A stretch of DNA of 64,000 bases, from positions 7,068,001 to 7,132,000 of the forward strand of contig NZ_CP107880.1 in NCBI RefSeq assembly GCF_036013745.1. Reading direction: 5' to 3'. The DNA comes from Streptomyces sp. NBC_00483 (GTDB lineage Bacteria; Actinomycetota; Actinomycetes; Streptomycetales; Streptomycetaceae). The notes beneath the pieces were generated by a model. That model searched no databases, was not told the DNA's origin, and saw only the letters and a program-made list of their open reading frames with translations. This document shows, in pieces, positions 52,804 to 61,228 of the stretch (position 1 is the stretch's first letter; each line of letters starts with the position of its first letter). Both the position numbers and the translations under genes were made by a program.

Positions 52804-53145
52804 ATGAAGATCGACTCAGTGATCACACGACAGTGTGTCGACGACCTGGACGCGGCCATCACCTTCTACGAGAGGCTGACCGGCGGGACAGCCGCCCGCT
52901 TCGCCTTCGCCGGGGTGGATCTGGCGAGCGTCGGTCCCTTTCTCCTGTTCAGCGGGCCCGACGAAGCGGTGCGACGGGTCGCCGGAGTCGGGGCCACTCT
53001 CGTGGTCGCCGACCTGGACACGGCAGTTGAGGAAGCCGTGGCGGCCGGGGCCACCGTGGTAAGGCCGGCGCAGCCCACCCCCAATGGCCATCGTGCGGTG
53101 CTTCGTCACCCCCACGGGGGCGTGTACGAATACGTCGGCTCCTGA
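52804..53145 (+). CDS. VOC/glyoxalase-fold protein
   Basis: Small 113-residue vicinal-oxygen-chelate protein with paired beta-alpha-beta-beta-beta motifs: CVDDLDAAITFYERLTG at the start, VVADLDTAVEEAVAAGATVV in the middle, and AVLRHPHGGVYEYVGS at the end. Metal-ligand positions are partly recognisable (Glu in VYEY). Members include lyases, dioxygenases and drug-binding proteins. It is 71 bases after the crotonase gene and likely co-regulated by the TetR protein. Confidence 0.85.
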   Translation: MKIDSVITRQCVDDLDAAITFYERLTGGTAARFAFAGVDLASVGPFLLFSGPDEAVRRVAGVGATLVVADLDTAVEEAVAAGATVVRPAQPTPNGHRAVLRHPHGGVYEYVGS

Positions 53146-53157
53146 GCGGCCGCCCCG

Positions 53158-54366
53158 TCAGGGAGACAGATCCGTCATACCCGCCGTCAGCGTCGTTCCG
53201 TCCGACGGGTCGACCAAGAGGAACGATCCCGTGCGACGCACCTCCGCGTACGCGTCGAGTACCAACGGCTCGGCCGTCCGCAGCACCACCGACCCGAGGT
53301 CGTTCGCGGTCAACTCATGCGCTCCGCCAAGCGACTTGACGATCCCGCGCACCGTGCGGGTCGTGTGGCGCACCAGGACGCGCTGGCCGACCCGCAGCGC
53401 CCGGTCCGCCACATGGCACACCGAACCCCGCACATCCTGCGTCACCGTCGGCGCCCGGTCGGTGCTCGACGCGATCAAGTCGCCGCGTGCCACGTCGAGT
53501 TCGTCCGAGAGGCGCACCGTGAGCGAGGCCCCCGCGTGCGCTTCCGTCACCTCCGTGCCCAGTACGTCCAGCCCCGCGATCGTCGACGTACGGCCCGAGG
53601 GGTGCACCGTAACGGTGGAGCCGACCCGGAGTGTTCCCGATACCAACTGGCCCGCGTAGTAGCGGGATTCTCCGTGCCGGATCACGTACTGGACCGGGAA
53701 GCGGGCAGGCGCCGACGGGGATTCGGCCGTCGCCGGGACCGTCTCCAGGTGTTCCAGGACCGTCGGCCCGCCGTACCAGTCCATGCGCTCGGACGGGTCC
53801 ACGACGTTGTCGCCCGCGAGCGCCGAGATCGGGATCGCGGTCACCTCCGGAATCCCCAACTCGTCCGCAAGCGCCGCGAACGCCTCCGTGATCGCGCCGA
53901 ACGCGGACTCCTCGTACCCGACGAGGTCCATCTTGTTCACCGCCAGGACCACATGCGGGACCCGCAACAGCGCGGCGATCGCCGCATGCCTGCGGGTCTG
54001 CTCGACGACCCCGTTCCTGGCATCGACCAGGATGATCGTCAGCTCCGCCGTCGAGGCGCCCGTCACCATGTTCCGCGTGTACTGCACGTGGCCCGGCGTG
54101 TCCGCCAGGATGAAACGGCGACGCGGCGTCGCGAAGTAGCGGTACGCGACGTCGATCGTGATGCCCTGCTCGCGTTCGGCCCGCAGCCCGTCCGTGAGGA
54201 GCGCCAGGTCGGGGGTTCCCGTGCGGGAGATCGACTCCAGCTGGTCGGCCAGAACCGACTTGGAATCGTGCAGCAGGCGGCCGACGAGCGTGGACTTGCC
54301 GTCGTCGACGGACCCGGCCGTGGCGAGCCGCAACGTACCGACGTCGGCGATCGTGGAAACAGACAT
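53158..54366 (-). CDS. cysN: sulfate adenylyltransferase large subunit (GTPase)
   Basis: GTPase subunit of ATP sulfurylase, 402 residues, which powers formation of adenosine 5'-phosphosulfate. G-domain motifs are TAGSVDDGKSTLVGRLL (P-loop), DTPGHVQYTRN and AVNKMD; elongation-factor-like beta-barrels follow. It is a stand-alone CysN, not a CysNC fusion. ATG 54366 lies two bases after the cysD stop. It ends the six-gene operon starting with the sulfotransferase, 12 bases from the convergent glyoxalase gene. Confidence 0.95.
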   Translation of the reverse strand: MSVSTIADVGTLRLATAGSVDDGKSTLVGRLLHDSKSVLADQLESISRTGTPDLALLTDGLRAEREQGITIDVAYRYFATPRRRFILADTPGHVQYTRNMVTGASTAELTIILVDARNGVVEQTRRHAAIAALLRVPHVVLAVNKMDLVGYEESAFGAITEAFAALADELGIPEVTAIPISALAGDNVVDPSERMDWYGGPTVLEHLETVPATAESPSAPARFPVQYVIRHGESRYYAGQLVSGTLRVGSTVTVHPSGRTSTIAGLDVLGTEVTEAHAGASLTVRLSDELDVARGDLIASSTDRAPTVTQDVRGSVCHVADRALRVGQRVLVRHTTRTVRGIVKSLGGAHELTANDLGSVVLRTAEPLVLDAYAEVRRTGSFLLVDPSDGTTLTAGMTDLSP

Positions 54367-54368
54367 CT

Positions 54369-55322
54369 CTAGAAGTACCCTTCGCGCTTGCGGTCTTCCA
54401 TGGCCGCCTCTGACAGCTTGTCGTCGGCGCGGGTGGCGCCTCGTTCGGTGAGTCGGGAGGCCGCGATCTCCGCGATCACCTGGTCGAGCGTCTCGGCGTC
54501 GGAGTCGACGGCGCCGGTGCAGGACATGTCGCCGACCGTGCGGTAGCGGACGAGTCGCTTCTCGACGTGCTCGCCCTCCTTCGGGCCGCCCCACGCACCG
54601 GCCGTCAGCCACATGCCGCCCCGGTCGAACACCTCGCGGCGGTGCGCGAAGTAGATCTCCGGCAGCTCGATCCGCTCCCGCGCGATGTACTGCCAGACGT
54701 CCAGCTCGGTCCAGTTGGAGAGAGGGAAGACGCGGACGTGCTCGCCGGGTGCGTGGCGGCCGTTGTACAGCTGCCACAGTTCGGGGCGTTGGCGGCGCGG
54801 GTCCCACTGCGAGAACTCGTCCCGCAGTGAGAACACCCGCTCCTTCGCCCGCGCCTTCTCCTCGTCGCGGCGGCCGCCGCCGAACACGGCGTCGAAGCGT
54901 TCGTCCCGGATGGTCTCCGTCAGCGGCACCGTCTGAAGCGGATTGCGGGTCCCGTCGGGGCGTTCGCGGAGCACACCCCGGTCGATGTAGTCCTGTACGG
55001 ACGCCACATGGAGTGTCAGCCCATGTGCGGCGACCACACGGTCCCGGTACGCGATGACCTCGGGGAAGTTGTGCCCCGTGTCGACGTGCAGCAGCGGGAA
55101 CGGCACCGGCGCGGGCGCGAACGCCTTCAGCGCCAGATGCAGCATCAGGATCGAGTCCTTGCCGCCGGAGAAGAGGATCACCGGCCGCTCGAACTCGCCC
55201 GCCACCTCGCGCAGGATGTGCACCGCCTCGGACTCCAGAGCGTCCAAGTGGCTGAGTTCATAGCTGAGTTCATAAGCGTTCAGGTCGTCCGAGTGGCTCG
55301 GCGCGTAACGGAAGTCGCTCAC
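54369..55322 (-). CDS. cysD: sulfate adenylyltransferase small subunit
   Basis: Catalytic subunit of ATP sulfurylase, 317 residues, making adenosine 5'-phosphosulfate from ATP and sulfate. The PP-loop is ILFSGGKDSILMLHLA; other family parts are LLHVDTGHNFPEVIAYRD, VFGGGRRDEEKARAKER and FPLSNWTELDVWQYI. GTG 55322 overlaps the cysC stop (GTGA, 55319-55322). It should form a heterodimer with CysN encoded next. Confidence 0.96.
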   Translation of the reverse strand: MSDFRYAPSHSDDLNAYELSYELSHLDALESEAVHILREVAGEFERPVILFSGGKDSILMLHLALKAFAPAPVPFPLLHVDTGHNFPEVIAYRDRVVAAHGLTLHVASVQDYIDRGVLRERPDGTRNPLQTVPLTETIRDERFDAVFGGGRRDEEKARAKERVFSLRDEFSQWDPRRQRPELWQLYNGRHAPGEHVRVFPLSNWTELDVWQYIARERIELPEIYFAHRREVFDRGGMWLTAGAWGGPKEGEHVEKRLVRYRTVGDMSCTGAVDSDAETLDQVIAEIAASRLTERGATRADDKLSEAAMEDRKREGYF

Positions 55323-55876
55323 AGCAAACCCCTCGCCACCAGCACCGCCCGCACCGAACCCGCCGACTGCTGCGGCGTCTGGAACTGCGTCTCCAGGGCC
55401 AGGTCCGGGTCGACCGGAGGCTCGTACGGGTCGTCCACCCCGGTCAGCCCCGTCAGCTGGCCCGCGGCCTGACGCGCGTACAGGCCCTTCACGTCGCGCT
55501 CGCTGCACACCTCGACCGGCGTCGCGACATGCACCTCGACGTACGGGGTGTCGCTGGAGGCGTGCCGCTTGCGGACCGCCTCGCGGCTGTCGGCGTACGG
55601 AGCGATGACCGGGACGACGGCGAACACCCCGTTGCGGGCGAGGACTTCGGCGACGAGGCCGATGCGCTGCACGTTCGTGTTCCGGTCCTCGCGGCTGAAG
55701 CCGAGGCCCGCCGACAGGAAACGGCGGATCTCGTCGCCGTCGAGCACCTCGACGCGCCGGCCCTCCGCGCGCAGCTGCCCCGCGAGGGCGCGCGCCACGG
55801 TCGTCTTGCCTGAACTGGGCAGCCCGGTGAGCCAGATCGTGGCCCCTTGCGGGCGGGCCTTCGTGGCCGTGGTCAT
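55319..55876 (-). CDS. cysC: adenylylsulfate kinase
   Basis: APS kinase of 185 residues, making the universal sulfate donor PAPS. P-loop GLPSSGKTTVARAL, then LDGDEIRRFLSAGLGFSRED and RNTNVQRIGLVAEVLARNG, VHVATPVEVCSERDVKGLY are all typical. The ATG overlaps the glycosyltransferase stop (55873-55876). In assimilation clusters PAPS reductase (cysH) is usually adjacent; here it is absent and a sulfotransferase is present instead. Confidence 0.96.
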   Translation of the reverse strand: MTTATKARPQGATIWLTGLPSSGKTTVARALAGQLRAEGRRVEVLDGDEIRRFLSAGLGFSREDRNTNVQRIGLVAEVLARNGVFAVVPVIAPYADSREAVRKRHASSDTPYVEVHVATPVEVCSERDVKGLYARQAAGQLTGLTGVDDPYEPPVDPDLALETQFQTPQQSAGSVRAVLVARGLL

Positions 55877-57120
55877 ACGTGCAGTCCTTCCGCGGCGCCG
55901 GACGCGGGCCGCAGCTCATCGGAGTCGGAGGAATCGGATTCGGTCAGTTCGGTGAAGAGGGCCTCCCACCGCGGGTGCACCGCGTCGGGCCCGTAGGCGG
56001 CCGCCGTGAGCAGCGCCGCCGTGCCCATCTCCGCGCGCAGCTCGCGGTCGCCCATGAGCCGGACGAGCGCGTCGGCGAGGGCATCCGGGTCCTGCTCCGG
56101 CACGAGCAGCCCGTCCACGCCGTGCGTGAGCACGTCGGCGGGGCCCGTGGGGCAGTCGAAGGAGACCACAGGGAGGGCGTGCGCCATCGCCTCGATCATC
56201 ACCATCGGCAGCCCCTCGAAGCGTGAACTCAGCACATACAGCGAGGACTTGGCGAGCTCGTCGTCGAGCCGGTCGGTGTGGCCCATCAACAGGACGTGGT
56301 TGTAGAGGTGGTGCTCCTCGATCAGGGCCCGCAGCTGCGCCTTCTTCTCGCCGCTGCCGTAGATGCGCAGTTGCCAGTCGGGGAACTCCCGGGCGAGCTT
56401 CGCCCACGCGGGGATCAGCAGGTCGAAGCCCTTCTGCGGGAAGAGCCTGCCGGCCGCGACCACGATCTTGGAGGCGTGGTTCGCCGGGACCTGGTCGAGG
56501 GAGTGCACGGCGTTCGGGATCCGTACGACCCGCGCGGCGGGCAGCAGCCGCGCGTACTCGCTCCGGTCGCGCTCGGTCAGTACGGCGACGGCCGAGAAGC
56601 ACTCGTACGTCTCGACGATGCGCCGCTGCACGTCGGGGCGGTGCGTGCCGTGGTTCATGTGCTCCTGCGCCACCCGCACCACGCCGTTCGTGGCGTGCGC
56701 GGCGGCGAGGAAGTTCAGGCCGGGGCGCGTCGTGACGAGCACGCCGTCGGTGAGCGAGCGCAGGTAGTCGCCGAGGGCGAGTTCGAGTCGCCGGTCGAAG
56801 TAGCGGTGGCCGAACTCGCCGCGCGGGATCTCGCGGGCGGGGCTCGCGGCCAGCTTGTCGCGCCGCCGCGCACGCCACCAGCCGCCGAGCCCCGGCTCCG
56901 TGGCCTCGGGGGCGGCACTCTCGCGCAGATCGACGACCGTCGTCACCGGCACCCGCTCGTCCAGCGGGAACTGAAGCGCCTCGCGCCGCCGCACGGCGCT
57001 GACGATCTCGACGTCCCAGCCGGCCGCGGCAAGGGAGTTGGCCTGGTTGAAGACGGTGCGGATGGTGCCGCCGCGCCCGTAGGCGTGCAGCAGCAGGTAC
57101 CGGATGCGGGTGTCCCTCAT
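55873..57120 (-). CDS. family 4 glycosyltransferase
   Basis: Retaining GT-B glycosyltransferase of 415 residues. The N-terminal acceptor domain starts with GRGGTIRTVFNQANSLAAAG; the C-terminal donor domain has VAAGRLFPQKGFDLLIPAWA and SRFEGLPMVMIEAMAHALPV, the E-x7-E motif of GT4. No membrane anchor, so it works at the inner face of the membrane, probably on a wall or surface glycan. Its ATG overlaps the stop of the unknown protein upstream, and it is coupled to cysC, which ties glycan building to PAPS supply. Confidence 0.92.
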   Translation of the reverse strand: MRDTRIRYLLLHAYGRGGTIRTVFNQANSLAAAGWDVEIVSAVRRREALQFPLDERVPVTTVVDLRESAAPEATEPGLGGWWRARRRDKLAASPAREIPRGEFGHRYFDRRLELALGDYLRSLTDGVLVTTRPGLNFLAAAHATNGVVRVAQEHMNHGTHRPDVQRRIVETYECFSAVAVLTERDRSEYARLLPAARVVRIPNAVHSLDQVPANHASKIVVAAGRLFPQKGFDLLIPAWAKLAREFPDWQLRIYGSGEKKAQLRALIEEHHLYNHVLLMGHTDRLDDELAKSSLYVLSSRFEGLPMVMIEAMAHALPVVSFDCPTGPADVLTHGVDGLLVPEQDPDALADALVRLMGDRELRAEMGTAALLTAAAYGPDAVHPRWEALFTELTESDSSDSDELRPASGAAEGLHV

Positions 57121-57596
57121 GCGCGGCGCTCCGGCGACAGGGCGCGGCTCTCCAGCGACAGGGCCCGGCGCTCCGGCGACAGTGCGCGGCACTCCAGCGA
57201 CAAGTTGTCCTCGACGGTGAAGTACGGCCGTACGTCGAACCCCGCCCCCGGCACCGCCTGCCGCGGATAGACGTAGATCGCCTTCTTGCCGCGGATGTCG
57301 TCGAGCCGCCGCCCGACGCGCAACGTCCGCCGCCCGTCCGTCAGATGCAGATCCCACTGGTCGGCGCCGCTGAACCCGTCGTCGTACGCGGCGAGATCGG
57401 CCACGTCCCACGCGCAGTTGAACCGCTCACCGTTCAACTCGGCGTCGTAGCACAGCACTTGACCGACGTGCGACCGTCGAGTCACCGTCAGCTGCCACGC
57501 GCCACCGGCCCCCGCGCCCAGTCCGACCAGCCGCCCGACGATCCCGATCCGCCCGTCCCGTGGCCACACTTCCTCGACCTCGGCCCGGGGCTTCAC
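57117..57596 (-). CDS. unknown beta-rich protein in the sulfotransferase operon
   Basis: I do not recognise a family name. The 159-residue protein is predicted beta-rich with no signal peptide: RIGIVGRLVGLGAGAG, WQLTVTRRSHVGQVLCYDAE and DQWDLHLTDGRRTLRVGRRL suggest a small sandwich of the sort attached to some glycosyltransferases. The tail is four 7-residue units, LS(L/P)ExRA, from 21-base DNA repeats. GTG 57596 overlaps the sulfotransferase stop and its own stop overlaps the glycosyltransferase start, so it is embedded in the operon. Confidence 0.75.
   Translation of the reverse strand: MKPRAEVEEVWPRDGRIGIVGRLVGLGAGAGGAWQLTVTRRSHVGQVLCYDAELNGERFNCAWDVADLAAYDDGFSGADQWDLHLTDGRRTLRVGRRLDDIRGKKAIYVYPRQAVPGAGFDVRPYFTVEDNLSLECRALSPERRALSLESRALSPERRA
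57120..57203. repeat. four 21-bp tandem repeats at a coupled gene junction
   Basis: Four units coding LS(L/P)E(C/R/S)RA on the minus strand end directly at the TGA of the unknown gene. Each carries GGAG; in the last unit it lies eight bases before the glycosyltransferase ATG (57120-57118), a good Shine-Dalgarno distance. Confidence 0.85.
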
Positions 57597-58474
57597 TTCA
57601 GGTACCCCCACGCCTTGCAGATGGGACGCAGCACCTCGGGGATCTCGTCGTCCTTCGGTAGCTCGCGCCCCGCCTGCACGCTGCCGCTGCGGATCTTGTC
57701 CCGCCAGTCGCCGAGCCCCTTCTGGACCTGCGTCTCGTCGCGGGCGCCGTACTCCAGCATCGACGGCTCGAAGTCGACCCCGAGGAAGGTGCACAAGGCG
57801 CGCATCCTCCCCTCCGGATCGGCCGTGATCTCCTCGTAGCGCAGGGTGTGGCCGCCGGTGATGCCCTTGCGGGCGTTGTCGACGGCCTTCATGTAGCGCA
57901 GCGCGTCCGCGCAGGCCTCGTCGTACGTGCGCTTCTCGGGGTCGCCCTCGTGCCAGGACTGGGCGATGGAGACGGGGTGACGCAGCAGGAACACGAATCT
58001 GGCATCGGGCCAGCAGTCGCGGATCCGCTGGTAGGCGAAGGCGTTGCTGGGTGTCTTCTCGACGATGAAGTCCTTGCCGGACCTGGTGAGTTCACGGTGC
58101 AGGACGCGGTCCCACAGCAGGTGCTCCAGGTCGCCGCGGCTCAGGTCGAGGGCGTCCATGGCGCGCCGCGACAGCTTGCTGCCGTAGTCGACCTCGAGGC
58201 GCCGGATGTGCAGCTCGTGCGGGGCGTGCAGCCGGGGGTGCGCGTCGAGCAGCATCCGCAGCAGGGTCGAGCCCGAACGCACCGGAGACATGATGAACAC
58301 GGGCCGGCTGAGCAGCCGGTCCGTCCCCGGGTCGTCGGTACATCGATACTCCGGAACGGCCCGCCGCGCCGGCGCCGCCACCTTTTGCACAGGGGCGGGC
58401 CCCTTGGGCGCACGGCGCACCTGGAGGCCGGTGGTGGCGGTCAGCGCCCGGTTCATGTTGCCCATCAGACTCAT
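57593..58474 (-). CDS. PAPS-dependent sulfotransferase
   Basis: Sulfotransferase family protein of 293 residues that should move sulfate from PAPS to a hydroxyl. The 5'-phosphosulfate loop is FIMSPVRSGSTLLRMLL near residue 60, and the 3'-phosphate site is PDARFVFLLRHPVSIAQSW near residue 160; EKTPSNAFAY lies between. No signal peptide. It leads the operon with the glycosyltransferase and cysCDN, all overlapping or nearly so. ATG 58474 is used; ATG 58465 and 58456 are alternatives and no clear Shine-Dalgarno is seen. Confidence 0.92.
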   Translation of the reverse strand: MSLMGNMNRALTATTGLQVRRAPKGPAPVQKVAAPARRAVPEYRCTDDPGTDRLLSRPVFIMSPVRSGSTLLRMLLDAHPRLHAPHELHIRRLEVDYGSKLSRRAMDALDLSRGDLEHLLWDRVLHRELTRSGKDFIVEKTPSNAFAYQRIRDCWPDARFVFLLRHPVSIAQSWHEGDPEKRTYDEACADALRYMKAVDNARKGITGGHTLRYEEITADPEGRMRALCTFLGVDFEPSMLEYGARDETQVQKGLGDWRDKIRSGSVQAGRELPKDDEIPEVLRPICKAWGYLK

Positions 58475-58532
58475 GCGAACCGACGCTAAACAGGCTCTCT
58501 GAGAGGAGCCGTGGAAGAACCTGAGGGTTCCC

Positions 58533-59387
58533 TTAGCGAGCCGAAGCCGAAGCGGACCCCGACCCTGGCCCCGCCCCCGGCGCGTCCGCGAATTCCGCCC
58601 CCGCCCCCCGCAACCGCCCGTCCAGCGCCCGGAACACCTCCGCCGCCCGCACCCCCGGCCACCCCTCCGGCAGGAGTTCCGGTGGCAGGCCCGGGTCCGC
58701 GTACGGGAGGTGGCGCCAGGAGTCGAGGGCCAGGAGGTAGTCGCGGTAGGCCTCGCGCGACGGGGTGTCCTCGCGGGTCTCCCACGCCCGCAGTACCGGC
58801 TCGTGCTCGTCCAGGAACGCCTCGTGGAGCTTGGCGAGGGCGGCGAGGTCCCACCACTGGGCCACCGCGTCGGCCGTCGCGGCGAAGCCCAGGTGTTCGC
58901 CGCGGAACAGCTCCACGTACCCGGCGCAGCCGATCCGCTCCAGCGTGTGCCGGGTTTCCTCGTAGACGGCGAGGGGCGCGAGCCACACGCCGGGCGCCGC
59001 CGTCCCGAAGCCGAGGCCGGTGAGCGTGGAGCGCAGCACGTGCCGCTTGGCGCGCTCGGACTCCGGCACGGAGAAGACGGCGAGCACCCAGCCGTCGGCC
59101 GAGGAGCCGCTTCCGTAGATGCGGCGGTCGCCGTCGTCGAGGAGCTGGCGGGCGTCGTCGGAGAGCGCGTAGCCGGCCGCACCGGAGGTGGTGCGGGCCG
59201 GGAGCAGCAGGCCGCGGCGCTTCAGGCGCGACACCGCCGAGCGGACGGACGGCGCGTCGACGCCGACCGCGCCGAGCAGCCGGATCAGCTCGGCGACCGG
59301 CAGCGACCCCGGCAGGTCACGGCCGTAGGCGCCGTACAGGGTGACGATGAGGGAGCGGGGGGTGTGGGAAGTGGGCTGCTCGGACAC
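58533..59387 (-). CDS. PaaX-family regulator
   Basis: Transcriptional repressor of 284 residues of the PaaX type, which in relatives senses phenylacetyl-CoA. The N-terminal winged helix (SVRSAVSRLKRRGLLL), the ferredoxin-like middle (WVLAVFSVPESERAKRHVLR) and the C-terminal domain (SREAYRDYLLALDSWRHLPY) are all present. It is four bases after the aryl-CoA ligase gene, so an aryl-CoA made by that ligase is the likely ligand. The tail is an Ala/Gly/Ser-rich low-complexity stretch. Confidence 0.92.
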   Translation of the reverse strand: MSEQPTSHTPRSLIVTLYGAYGRDLPGSLPVAELIRLLGAVGVDAPSVRSAVSRLKRRGLLLPARTTSGAAGYALSDDARQLLDDGDRRIYGSGSSADGWVLAVFSVPESERAKRHVLRSTLTGLGFGTAAPGVWLAPLAVYEETRHTLERIGCAGYVELFRGEHLGFAATADAVAQWWDLAALAKLHEAFLDEHEPVLRAWETREDTPSREAYRDYLLALDSWRHLPYADPGLPPELLPEGWPGVRAAEVFRALDGRLRGAGAEFADAPGAGPGSGSASASAR

Positions 59388-59391
59388 GCGA

Positions 59392-61023
59392 TCACTCTAC
59401 GGCTGAGGGCTCGCGGAGCCGGAACCGCTGGAGCTTTCCCGTGGCCGTGCGCGGCAGCGCGTCCAGGAACTCGATGGCGCGCGGGCATTTGTACGGGACG
59501 AGCTCCGCCTTCACGAACTCCCTCAGCCCCTCGGCGTCCTGGCGGGCTCCGGCCCGCAGCACCACGTACGCGACGGCCACCTGCCCACGCTCCTCGTCGG
59601 GGCGACCGACCACGGCCGCCTCCGCCACGTCCGGGTGACGCAGTAGCGCGTCCTCCACCTCCGGGCCCGCGATGTTGTACCCGGCGGAAATGATCATGTC
59701 GTCGGCGCGGGCCACGTACCGGAAGTAGCCGTCGGGCTCGCGGACGTACGTGTCCCCGGTGACGTTCCAGCCGTGTTGTACGTACACGGTCTGCCGCTCG
59801 TCGGCGAGATAGCGGCAGCCGACGGGTCCGCGTACGGCGAGCAACCCGGGTTCCCCGTCCGGGAGTTGGCGGCCCTCGGCGTCGACGATCCGGGCCTCCC
59901 AGCCGGGCACGGGAACGCCCGTCGTCCCCGGCCGGATCGCGTCGTCGGCCGCCGAGATGAAGATGTGCAGGAGTTCGGTCGCGCCGATGCCGTTGATGAT
60001 GCGCAGGCCGGTCGCCTCCTGCCAGGCGTGCCAGGTCGCGGCGGGCAGATTCTCGCCCGCGGACACACAGCGGCGCAGCGAGGAGATGTCGTACGAGGGG
60101 GCCTCCGCAAGCAGAGCGAGCATCGCCCGGTACGCGGTCGGCGCGGTGAACACGACCGACACCCGGTGCTCGGCGATCGCGGGCAGCAGCTTCTGCGGGC
60201 CCGCCTGTTCGAGCAGCAGCGCCGAGGCGCCGGCCCGCAGCGGGAAGATCACCAGGCCGCCGAGTCCGAACGTGAAGCCCAGCGGCGGGCTCCCAGCGAA
60301 CACGTCGTCGGGTTCGGCCCTCAGCACGTACTGCGCGAAGGTGTCCGCGACCGCGAGCACGTCCCGGTGGAAGTGCATGCACCCCTTGGGGCGCCCGGTG
60401 GTCCCCGAGGTGAAGGCGATCAACGCGACGTCGTCGGCGGCGGTCGCGACGGCCTCGTACGCCGCCGGTTTCCCGGCCGCACGGTGTAGCAGGTCGTCGG
60501 GCCCGTCCCCGCCGAACGTGGTGATGCGCAGCCCCGGCACCTCGGCCTTGGCCAGGTCGTCGACCGAGCGGATGTCGCACAGGGCGTGCCCGACCCGCGC
60601 GATCCCGCACACCGTGGCCAGCTCGCTCGCCCGCGCCCCCGCGAGGACGGTCACGGCGACGGCCCCCGCCTTCATCACGGCGAGCCAGCAGGCCGCGAGA
60701 TGCCGGGTGGTGGGGCCGCGCAGCAGCACCCGGTTGCCGGGGACGACGCCCAGGTCGTCGGTGAGCACGTGCGCGATCCGGTCCACGGTCGCCTTCAACT
60801 CGGCGTACGACCAGAGGGCTTGGCCGGGGGAGTGGAAGGCGGGGCGGTCCGCGCCGTGCCGTTCCACGGTGGCGTCGAGCAGCTCGGCCCCGCAGTTGAG
60901 CCGCTGCGGGTAGCGCAGCTCGGGCAGGTCGAAGCCGAGGCCCGGCCACAGCTCGGCGGGCGGCAGATGGTCGCGGGCGAAGGTGTCGACGTGGGCGGAA
61001 GGGCTGAGCGGATGGTGGGTCAT
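59392..61023 (-). CDS. aryl-CoA ligase (2-aminobenzoate/benzoate-CoA ligase type)
   Basis: Activates an aromatic acid to its CoA thioester through an acyl-adenylate; 543 residues of the AMP-forming family. Motifs: IAFTSGTTGRPKGCMHFHRD, NGIGATELLHIFISA (characteristic of benzoate and 2-aminobenzoate CoA ligases), ADDMIISAGYNIAGPEVE and the catalytic Lys in RTATGKLQRF. It pairs logically with the monooxygenase/reductase fusion at 48752. ATG 61023 faces the acyl-CoA dehydrogenase gene across a 205-base promoter region. Confidence 0.92.
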   Translation of the reverse strand: MTHHPLSPSAHVDTFARDHLPPAELWPGLGFDLPELRYPQRLNCGAELLDATVERHGADRPAFHSPGQALWSYAELKATVDRIAHVLTDDLGVVPGNRVLLRGPTTRHLAACWLAVMKAGAVAVTVLAGARASELATVCGIARVGHALCDIRSVDDLAKAEVPGLRITTFGGDGPDDLLHRAAGKPAAYEAVATAADDVALIAFTSGTTGRPKGCMHFHRDVLAVADTFAQYVLRAEPDDVFAGSPPLGFTFGLGGLVIFPLRAGASALLLEQAGPQKLLPAIAEHRVSVVFTAPTAYRAMLALLAEAPSYDISSLRRCVSAGENLPAATWHAWQEATGLRIINGIGATELLHIFISAADDAIRPGTTGVPVPGWEARIVDAEGRQLPDGEPGLLAVRGPVGCRYLADERQTVYVQHGWNVTGDTYVREPDGYFRYVARADDMIISAGYNIAGPEVEDALLRHPDVAEAAVVGRPDEERGQVAVAYVVLRAGARQDAEGLREFVKAELVPYKCPRAIEFLDALPRTATGKLQRFRLREPSAVE

Positions 61024-61088
61024 GGCCTGGCGCCCCCTCGTGGTGAGTGGCTCGCATGCCGTCGCCGGGTGAGGCGCCGCGCATCGAG

Positions 61089-61130
61089 CGTATCGTGATG
61101 GTGACGACAGTCAACGGGGCGCGATACGGT
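61089..61130. promoter_or_regulatory. inverted CGTATCG/CGATACG sites in ligase/dehydrogenase promoter
   Basis: CGTATCG (61089-61095) and CGATACG (61122-61128) are exact complements in the divergent gap. The right one continues as GATACGGT, the octamer found at 47820-47827 before the crotonase gene. PaaX is the obvious candidate binder, by inference. Confidence 0.45.
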
Positions 61131-61228
61131 TCCCGGGTGCGGCCGGTGGGCAGTCGTGGACCGGTAGGCGGTTGTGAACCGATAGGCGGCCCGTGAACCG
61201 GTAGGTGGCCGTGAGAGGAGCACCACGT

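Noticed and set aside
53158..55876. Ordinary assimilatory sulfate reduction cluster
   Set aside because: No PAPS/APS reductase or sulfite reductase is adjacent, and the genes are coupled to a sulfotransferase and a glycosyltransferase. Dual use remains possible if no other copy exists in the genome.
57120..57203. CRISPR-like array
   Set aside because: The units are directly adjacent without spacers and continue the reading frame; they are tandem coding repeats. The same holds for 62333-62422.
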